From Chara braunii (Eukaryota > Streptophyta > Charophyceae > Charales > Characeae), in the NCBI GenBank assembly GCA_003427395.1, contig BFEA01000400.1, positions 382,701-421,979 on the forward strand: a stretch of 39,279 bases of DNA, written 5' to 3'. Made by a program: the position numbers and the translations under genes. Positions within the stretch are counted from its first letter, which is position 1, and each line of letters opens with the position of its first letter. The notes under the pieces are model-generated. The model made no database searches. It was not told the origin of the DNA and worked only from the letters and a program-made list of their open reading frames with translations. Below are positions 32,080 to 39,279 of this stretch, in pieces.

Positions 32080-35000
32080 AAGCCATGCATGAGTAGACCC
32101 CAAATGCGTTCCAGGTCCAAAATTGACTTGATTCTTATGTGTGAGGACCTCGCAGGCGCAGTGCAGTTTGCTTACCTACTCCCTTGTAGTCCCTTCATGG
32201 GGCTGGAGCACGCTTTGTGTGGGGCCACCCTCACCTTTCGTCAGAAACCGGACCATGGGCCGAACTTCTTTAAACTTGATACCTCGCTCCTCCATAGACA
32301 GGACTTTGTCCACCTTATTCATGATGCCTGGTCCTACTGGCACCAGCAGAAAAAATACTTTGAATCTGGAGTCACATGGTTCAACAACGGGCTCTTTTTC
32401 CTGGGACGTAAAAATAAAGAATTTTCTAAAAAATTGTCAGAAAAACACTATCAAGAGGAAATAAAGATACAATATCAGATTCAGGATCTTCAACAACATA
32501 TCTCAACCCCGCAATTACAAAACGTGCAAAACAAATTACTTAACTTCGCAACTTATAGATGATATGGCATAAAGATTAAAGGTAAACTCTCCAAATATAT
32601 TATGGAAGGAGCCATGGATTCTGACTTCTTTGGCCTAGCAAGGGCCAGGGGAAAGAGGCAGACCATTGAGGCCTTCCGAGAACCCACTGATCCTGAGAGA
32701 CCGCTGACCTGACCACCTTCACTCCGTAATGTATGAAGGTGGCCAGATATTTCTACAAGGCCCTCTTTACCTCACAAACTAAGGGTACCAGCATCACTAC
32801 AAGAGATCGTAAGATTAAAGACTTCCTCAAACCACTTACCCATTCACTTCCCCAGCAGATGCAGGAGGCTTTAGAACACCCACTCACCAGGGAAGAGATA
32901 TGGACTGCTCTTATGCAGATGGCAGAGGAAAAGACCCCTTAAGTGGACGGGTTCCTGAAAGAATTTTTGGATTGATGGCGGAGGACTTGATGACCTTCTA
33001 TGAGAAGGTGTGGCAAAAAGGAGATATGGGGGAAGCAGTGGGACAAGGGCCCAAGGGGTTCTCACACTGTTGTACAAAAAAAATGATAAAATGAATATTC
33101 GCAACTATCGACCAATCACACTGTTGACAGTAGTCTATAAAATGCTATCGAAAGCACTAGCGAACCGGATGACTCCGACATTGGAGCAAATGATCCACCC
33201 CTTACAAACTGATTTCCTTAAAGGACGGCGCATTCATGATAATATCCTCCGGGTTAATGAGCTTTTAAGACTATCCCGACAGTCCAGGTGTCATGCCGCC
33301 TTTATTTTTATAGATTTTGAAAAGGCGTATGATCACGTGGATTGACACTTCTTGGATAAATGTTTGGAGAAAATAAACTTTGGAGGATCCTTTTGAAGAT
33401 GGGTGCGTATTCTTCATCAAAATGCCACCACGCGTGTACAAGTAAATTGAAGCATTGCCCCATAATTCCCTCTACACAGATCAGTCCGCCAAGGAGACCC
33501 GATCGCTCCCTACCTTTTTGTGGTAGTCATGGAGGCGTTGGCGGCCAATCTCTGAGCCAACCGGAACATCAGTAGAATTAGGACGACCTCCATCCCATAG
33601 GATGCACTGCAGTCTACAGGTGTGCTCATTGTTTGCGGATGCCCTCACCTTCATGGTGGAGGCCTCCACTCAAAATATGGAGGAAATTGAAAGGCTGATG
33701 TCCCGATTCTGCTCCCTCTCTGATATGGTAATTAATTGGGGCAGTAAAACATTAGGGTGGTGGATGCATCACGATGGTGGTAGACCCCCGGAACGCCCAA
33801 TGTGACATGACTTTCCCTCGAAACCCCCATCAGAGTCATGGGGATCCAACTCTCAGCTGAAGGAAAACCAGTTAGTAATGATAATTGGATAACGTCTTCG
33901 GCCCTGCAAAAACAGGGAACATGGAAGGATAAAAACACATCTCTCTTGGGAAGGACCCTAGTCCTTAATAATATGGTTTTGGAAACACTCTGGTATAAAT
34001 CGACAATTTGGCCCCTGACCTGAGCGGCTTCAAAAGCGCTGAGACGGCAGGTAGCAACCTTCCTATGGAGACGTAATCATGAAGCTCATCATACCATTAG
34101 TCGGGTGGCCTGGGATGCGGTGGACCGGTGGTACAACCAAGATCACAAGGTGGTTTGGGTATACTCGACCCAACCACTCAAACGACCGCCCTTTCGCTCA
34201 AATGGTTGAAGCGGCTTATCTGCACCCCCATGCTTACCTGGGAGCCCCTAGCCTGGGAACAACTCTCGAGACTGGCACCAGAGGCTACCTCCACCATACA
34301 CCCAATGGTTTGGCTAGACGATGTCTTCTGGGCAATCCTCAGACCCCCCTCCCGGCCACAACCGCACTGAGATCGGGCAACACCTCGCAAGGATCAGGGA
34401 AAAAACGGATTTTGGACCAATCTACTTAAAGACTGGAAGAGGCTCCTGCTTCTGGATAGACCATTCCCTGAACGTTGGGAGAAAGTTTTTCGCCAAGTTG
34501 AACCCCTATTTGGAAACCGGTGGGTGACAGATCAGCAGGGGCGGGTTTTTCTTAGCTCGAGCCGTCCGTGGAAGGGATGGGTAAGAAATGGGGTCACGAG
34601 GGTAGAGGATCTATGAGACCAAACCAGGGCTAACTGAGTCTCAGAGGAACAACTGAGAACAAAGCTCCCCCACTGCCAAAGAATAGGTGAGAGGCTGGAC
34701 CAGATCCTTTTCATCCTCTCTCTTGCATGGCTGAGGACCCTTCGGCGAGGACCAACAGTGGAGGAAGGTGACTGGGTCGTATTAAGAGGGGATGCAACGC
34801 GCGTGGGACAAGTAATTACAGATAGACCAGGGGAAGTGCTGGTAAACTTTTTCTATCAAAGACAGCAGGACGAATTGATTAGGGGAGTGTCAGATAAAGT
34901 CTTCTGGACTGATCCTGGAATAGTCCATAGAGTGAGGGTCCTACGAGAAGGGGACTCCTGGGTGGCATTTAGGCCGGAGGTGCCAATCCAAGACTTTCCC

Positions 35001-36635
35001 ATAGACGCAACCGAGTGGAGATGGAAAATTTCAACGAGGAGCGACAAACCGAAATATCGTTATCTCCACTCACTGGGGGTTAAGGCCTCCTATCGGATGC
35101 TTAGGACCAGAATCAACCTGAAGGACCGTATTGTGGATCATTGGGCAAGACATTTAAATGTCCCTTTGAATTCCCTGATACCCATTAAATGGTTTAAAGG
35201 GATAAAGTCCAAACCGGCCAAAACCGCCTCCCTCCAATGGCAGATCACTCATCGCTGCCTACCCACAAATGCATGGCTCATTGACCATACCCACCTGGAA
35301 CAGAAAGGCTTAGCCCTCCCCTGGTGTCTGGCTTGCAAAGAAGGTTTTCCTTCTCGAAAGGTTAATGAGACGATTGAACATCTTTTCTTGCAGTGCCCAA
35401 CTTCAATCCTGATGTGGCGTGGGTGGGTTCGGATTTGAAACCAGCTGGGCACAGATAGAGATTGGCCGTGGGAATGGAGAGCCTTGCTAACTGGCCATTG
35501 AACCACTCAAACCTCGACCTTTACGGCCAACTTGTTCAAGGTCGGGAGAGACGTGGTCCTATGGGCCATATGGCGTCGCAGATGCACTCTAACACTTGAA
35601 GGCGCCCATGTTGAAAGTGGCGAGATGATAGACATGATTAAAGACATGATAGAAACAACAATCAGAGCCCAGTGGAAAAAAAATGTGCAAGCAATGATAA
35701 CTCCCGCCAAAAGATCGAACATTGTCCAAAAACTACATGAATTCTGCATGGACTGGCTGGGGGGAGAACAGGGAGGATGGATAGCAAAGATTCAGTGAAT
35801 CAGTGGGATGGCTGGCACCTGGATGGCAACGGTCGTCTGGACGCATCGCAGAAAAACTACCGATTGATCTTCCACGATTGGACTGCAATTCCCAGCAACA
35901 TCCCACTCCCCCCTGCCTCTGAATGCCCTGACCTCTTCCCCTTACCCAACAATATTTTGATGGAATTGAGCTGGTATGGCCGTGACACAGGGTAACCTCT
36001 CCAATAGTGATTTTTGTGAACCGATCAGGATGGATAAGGGAATAAGGAGGACCCGTAGCCTGCCCCAGTCGCCCCCTGGAAGCAGAACCCGCCTCCCCAC
36101 CCCCTTGTACATCAGGCCGGTCCACTGAAGACACGGCCGGATTTGGTACCCCAGCACGCAAAGGAGATCTAATTAATGATGAATGATGGTGGTCAGGCGC
36201 TTGTTCACTCCTGCACAGTGAATCCCCTGAGGATCTCAGGGTAATCAATTCTGGCAGGCAAGTCCACGATCTCAACGGAAAAGGGAGGCTTTTAAAAGCA
36301 AAGGACGGAGGGAGAGGCTAGTTTCTCAACAGTAGATATCAGGCGCCTGGAGTTAAGGCGAAGAGGTTTCCTCCCCTTACTTAGGAACCTGCACAGTCAA
36401 TCCTCTGGTGACCAGAGCAATCAATGCTGGCAGGTTTCATAACCAGTCAATTTCTCTTGATCCAGTCTGTATCAATTCGGCAATGCATTCTGTAAAGGGA
36501 CGCTGGACCCATTTTCCAGCAGGTGATGCTCCCCACCAATAGATGGAGCCTCCCCCCGGGTGCTAGTGGTGTCTGGCCCAGTCAGCACCACTAGCACTGC
36601 AGGGGTGTGTGTGTTAAAAAAAAAAAAAAGACCCC
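32080..36635 (+). mobile_element. 5'-truncated LINE (L1-like) retrotransposon
   Basis: About 4.5 kb comprising the tail of an AP-type endonuclease, RT, a post-RT region with a Cys/His module (coding 32089-35798), a ~830-bp 3' untranslated region and a 14-A tail ending at 36629. The 3' region contains a diverged internal duplication (36207-36262 and 36387-36440) around CCTGCACAGT and TGCTGGCAGG. The 5' end is missing: only the last part of the endonuclease remains. No target duplication could be fixed because the left boundary is unclear. Confidence 0.85.
32089..35798 (+). pseudogene. LINE ORF2-like protein (endonuclease tail, RT, zf-RVT), inactivated
   Basis: Fragments in order: SRSKIDLILM...EHALC (end of an APE-type endonuclease, 32089-32260); LTREEIWTALMQM (RT lead-in, ~32880); IRNYRPITLL (33090 on); IDFEKAYDHVD (motif A, 33312-33342); SVRQGDPIAPYLF (motif B, ~33483); LFADALTFM (motif C, 33629 on), where the second Asp of FADD is Ala (33641-33643); SLLGRTLVLN (~33943); GGLGI (~34150); then WCLACKEGF...ETIEHLFLQC (zf-RVT-type C-C-H-C, ~35310-35400) and LWAIWRRRCT. 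At least four frame changes and about ten stops, mostly TGA. Role by family: target-primed reverse transcription. Clearly dead here. Confidence 0.85.
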
Positions 36636-36849
36636 GTCGTGTACCGGATAGACCCCCGGGCCTAGCCCAGTATCATAGCTATGTATGTTTGTATGAGGCC
36701 GTAGGCTATGTGTATATTTTTCGCGAGCCATGCTTTTGTCTGCCCGAAGGCTATATATGTGCTCTTTGTAACTGTATACCGAGATGTATATACCATGAAG
36801 AGGGAACTATGTGTCCGCTGAAGAGATGACAGGCCAAGCTGGACAAGAC

Positions 36850-37000
36850 CCTTTCCAAAGTCCTGAGCCAGACTCAAACCTGTGATCTATGACACGTGAC
36901 CTGAAGACCCTACCATTTGGTTGTTCTAAAAAAAAAAAAAAAAAAAAAAAGGGGAAAAAAGACCCTACCATCTGAGCAACAATTGCAAACGGCACCTGTG
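36850..37000 (-). mobile_element. tRNA-derived SINE-like head, split by a micro-insertion
   Basis: On the minus strand TTGCTCAGATGGTAGGG (A-box-like) precedes CAGGTTTGAGTCTGG (B-box-like), as in tRNA-derived pol III promoters. Between ATGGTAGGGTCTT and its exact direct repeat lies TTGGTTGTTCT(A)n GGGGAAAA (plus orientation, about 36917-36958). This looks like a tiny poly-A insertion with a ~13-bp target duplication. The head is not a plausible functional tRNA. Confidence 0.5.
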
Positions 37001-37028
37001 TGTGATATGCCAGACTGGGGAGATAAAA

Positions 37029-37199
37029 AAGCCCAGGTTGTTGTAGAGGTGGGATACTAGACGGATGGCAGTCACCCACAGTACTCGGCCACTTGGTTGT
37101 GGGTGGGGTCTTCACAGGGGTTCATCTGGACTACCGAGTGGCCGAGTACTGTGGGTGACTGCCATCCGTCTAGTATCCCACCTCTACAAACAACCTGGG

Positions 37200-37202
<3 letters not shown>
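37029..37202. repeat. long near-perfect hairpin (~68-bp arms)
   Basis: Arms 37029-37096 and 37134-37202 are reverse complements with about one mismatch and one single-base indel. They include GACGGATGGCAGTCACCCAC and its complement. The loop is ~37 nt (GTGGGTGGGGTCTTCACAGG...). A poly-A of ~32 follows immediately. Candidates: young foldback element, head-to-head SINE pair or an assembly palindrome. Confidence 0.8.
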
Positions 37203-37236
<34 letters not shown>

Positions 37237-37556
37237 AGGAGCAACAGCCACAAGCAACCCACGAAGTATCAAGACCCGACATTGGGCCTTGGGCCTTGGG
37301 TGGTGCGCCATGCATAGGCTCGAGGGCGTGTGCCGTGAGTTATTCTAACACCCTGCTGCAGCCCTTGGGCCTTGGGTGGTGCGCTATGCATCGGCTCGAG
37401 GGTGTGTGTGTCCAGCCATGCATGTGTTATTCTAACACCCTGCTGGTGTCCATGCGCAAGGCTGCGATTGAGTTTTGAACCCGCAGCCTCATACCACACC
37501 GCGCATTTCCAACCGGTGCTCTAACCACTGAGCTACATCAACTGGACCTACCACTA
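37203..37556 (-). mobile_element. tRNA-derived SINE-like element with internal duplication
   Basis: Minus strand: TGTAGCTCAGTGGTTAGAGC (A box, ~37535-37516) and GCGGGTTCAAAACTC (B box, ~37480) form a clear tRNA-like head. The body holds two ~85-bp tandem units (37283-37362 and 37363-37447 in plus coordinates) sharing CTTGGGCCTTGGGTGGTGCG and TTATTCTAACACCCTGCTG. It ends in a poly-T on the minus strand (poly-A 37203-37234 in plus). The T-stem does not pair well, so it is not a functional tRNA. Confidence 0.6.
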
Positions 37557-37690
37557 CTGCTAAACGTATACAGGGGAGCCCTGCAAGCATAGCTATGAGC
37601 TACCTCTCACAATCAAGGGGATGCGTCATGCATGTTGGCCCCCCCCGCCAACAATTCGGCGCTCTCTGGGAGGGGCCCCCTGCTGTTACT
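37545..37690 (+). repeat. dispersed repeat family E, copy 2
   Basis: Counterpart of 11482-11640 (AAGCATAGCT, ACCTCTCACAAT, GGCCCC). It abuts the tRNA-like head on its left, so the two may belong to one composite retroposon. Confidence 0.5.
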
Positions 37691-39229
37691 TGATGGAGGC
37701 GGGGCAAGTAGATGATGGGAAGCGCAGCCACTGGCAAAATGGTCCACACCTTTCGCTCCCCTCGTGCGAGCAGTGCTGTTTCCGCGGATCCCAAGGTTAT
37801 CCTTTGACACGAGAAAGAATGGGCGGGGCGGAACTCGCGCGCTTTTTTCAAATGAAAATTCGCTATCGGAACTTCCGACTGTGTGCGTGGATTTTCGAAA
37901 ACTGGCGCGGGCGGGAGCTCCTGGACACGAAAGTTTTGAAACCGCTCGCGGCGAGCATTGAGCTCCCTGGGACTACCAACTGGCAGTAACATGCCTGACC
38001 TGACCGGGAAGAACTCAGGCAACGAAAATGGACAAGGGACACGGGCATAGGCCAACTGACGTCCTCCGTCCTCTTCATGCACTGTCTCCGCCTCTGCATA
38101 AATAGGACGCTGTGCCTTGGACGCATGTGATCATTGCTCACTTGCAGTCTCTTAGACGGTCGAAGTCCCCTCCCTTCCATTCATTGCTCTTTTGTCATGT
38201 ATTCTACAGACTCTTATCTAGGATCATTGGGTTGTTGATTGCGTCATATTAACAATTACCTCGTCTCTCAGCTGGCCCAAGGCGATCTTAGCAGGGTGAT
38301 CGGGCTGAATTCGCAGCCATTGATGACTGCCTGTGCAAGTACTGCTGTTGCGACAGCGGGGCAGCCGAATAAAGAGTCCACTCATCGTCATCGTCATCGG
38401 CGCGACGCAAATCAAGAGAGTTTTCGGGCGTGCCTATCATACTGACCAAGTAGCTGGCTGAATATCTCTCTGTATGTGAGTGTGTGTTTTCGGGCGTGCC
38501 AGTGACCAGTCTTAGTCCGTCCCTCGGTCTCGGTCTTTGTGTCTCTCTCTGCCACTTCCTGCTTCTGCCGCGACCAAGAGGGAGATGACGGAGAGGAGCC
38601 TCTCTCTTCGGATTGGTTCTGCCGGTCCTCAGCCCTTCAATCGAAACGGAATCTAACTTAAGAAGAGGACCGGATTCATTCATTCGCCCGTCTTCCGACT
38701 CTTTCCGGTTGTCATTCCTTCCCTACTCCAGGAGTCCAGGGTACCTGCTCGAGCTTAGCAACGTTGCATCTCGCTTGCTTCTGCTAATCATGTCGTAGCG
38801 GTTCATCTGCTAATCCAACTGGAGCCGGATGCATCTGCCCATCCATTCAGTTTGAGTGGGAAATGCATGGCTGACACGGCAGTGACGATTGAAGTGGTTG
38901 GCGAGCGCTGGACGGTCCTGTTTCGTTTGGAAGCACGCGACGAGGACGAATTTAACGGTGCACAAGACGACCTCGCATTGATGTTTCCCTGACAGCGTTC
39001 ATAGTGATCAACTGAGGAAGAGTGAGAGAATCCATAGAAGGAACAGGGCCAGGGGTTTGTTGAGTAGATTGAGTGAGGGGAAAGTGCCTTAGTCAATCTC
39101 GTAACTCGTTTAACTTCGAGGAGGGTAGGGTACTGCGGCTGAACTCTGACTTATGCTGCGCCTTCATCACCGTCGGATTAGCGTAGTGTACCACTTAATC
39201 TGAGCCCTTCACTCTCGCACTCGAGGGAA
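37691..39229. other. no gene seen; GC-richer, promoter-like region
   Basis: This end has more balanced composition than most of the window. Open frames on both strands (for example the minus strand 37600-38082 and 38288-38683) lack recognisable domains. Splice-like signals cannot be distinguished from chance. Confidence 0.4.
38050..38150 (+). promoter_or_regulatory. candidate promoter: TGACGTC motif plus TATA-like box
   Basis: CTGACGTCC (~38056-38064, bZIP/CRE-like) lies ~35 bp upstream of GCATAAATAG (38096-38105), with a pyrimidine-rich stretch between. A start would fall near 38130. The downstream sequence is CT-rich, as in many plant 5' leaders, but no start exon is evident before the window ends. 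Confidence 0.3.
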
Positions 39230-39231
39230 GT

Positions 39232-39233
39232 AC

Positions 39234-39279
<46 letters not shown>
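39232..39279. repeat. (CT)n microsatellite at window end
   Basis: A CT run with one GT interruption continues to the last base, so its full length is unknown. Confidence 0.95.

Noticed and set aside
32560-35501. Idea that TGA encodes Trp, because TGA falls at possible Trp sites in the LINE
   Set aside because: TGG is used freely in the same frames, other stops fall at non-Trp sites, and CGA>TGA decay explains most positions.
37263-37448. CRISPR-like array from repeated CCTTGGGTGGTGCG units
   Set aside because: Only two long diverged units with no uniform spacers, in eukaryotic SINE-like sequence.
37470-37545. Functional tRNA gene on the minus strand
   Set aside because: A and B boxes are present but the T stem and acceptor stem do not pair, and a SINE-like body follows.
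37600-38082. 160-codon minus-strand frame in the GC-rich right end
   Set aside because: No domain, no repeat-independent support, and competing open frames on the other strand. GC-rich DNA has few chance stops.

Overview
This is repeat-dominated eukaryotic nuclear DNA. It has long AT-rich stretches, many homopolymer and dinucleotide microsatellites, nested DNA-transposon remnants, a decayed LINE, tRNA-derived SINE-like heads, one assembly gap (24093-24241) and one sequencing-adapter scar (4593-4630). No intact host protein-coding gene can be supported, and no rRNA, functional tRNA or CRISPR was seen. The best taxonomic hint is a Penelope-like retroelement (PLE) whose GIY-YIG endonuclease lies N-terminal to the reverse transcriptase (RT). 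That arrangement is known from the Naiad/Chlamys clade, and Chlamys elements occur in green algae, spike mosses and slime molds. With a LINE carrying a C-terminal zf-RVT-type Cys/His module, as is common in plant L1 elements, a green-lineage host (alga or early land plant with a large genome) is likely. The species cannot be named.

Layout. 1-11500: AT-rich DNA with copies of an approximately 480-bp AT-rich family (A) and an approximately 320-370-bp 'TGTGTAGCA' family (B). It also holds the adapter scar, a foldback element (5221-5567) and a GC-rich element with a hammerhead-ribozyme-like core (6371-6624). 11959-17463: the PLE, made of a 1,040-bp 5'-truncated copy (pseudo-LTR) joined head-to-tail to a 4,465-bp longer copy. 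The longer copy encodes, in order, a CCHC zinc knuckle, a Lys/Glu-rich coiled region, an AT-hook, an acidic stretch, GIY-YIG and RT, broken by seven stops and about three frameshifts. 17464-20127: no recognisable gene, one TATA-type candidate promoter. 20128-22030: a nested stack in which family C (4-bp target duplications) holds one B copy and a D copy that itself holds another B copy. 22092-22412: a clean B copy with a perfect 8-bp duplication. 22421-28470: low-complexity DNA, the gap, hairpins, an ATC minisatellite and a diverged tandem duplication. 28471-29405: a C copy without the later nested insertions. 30443-31724: another B and another D copy. 32080-36635: a 5'-truncated, inactivated LINE ending in poly-A. 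36850-37560: two tRNA-like SINE heads on the minus strand and a near-perfect 68-bp-arm hairpin. 37560-39279: GC-richer DNA with a possible promoter and a terminal CT microsatellite.

How it fits together: B and D leave 8-bp duplications (hAT-like) and C leaves 4-bp duplications. All are non-autonomous and depend on transposases encoded elsewhere. The LINE and a short poly-A insertion at 2846-3025 share 3' sequence, suggesting a LINE/SINE partnership or a truncated relative. Relative ages can be read from nesting: C is older than D and B. Stop codons in both retroelements are often TGA, and one is directly shown to be CGA>TGA by comparing the two PLE copies, which fits CpG-methylation decay.
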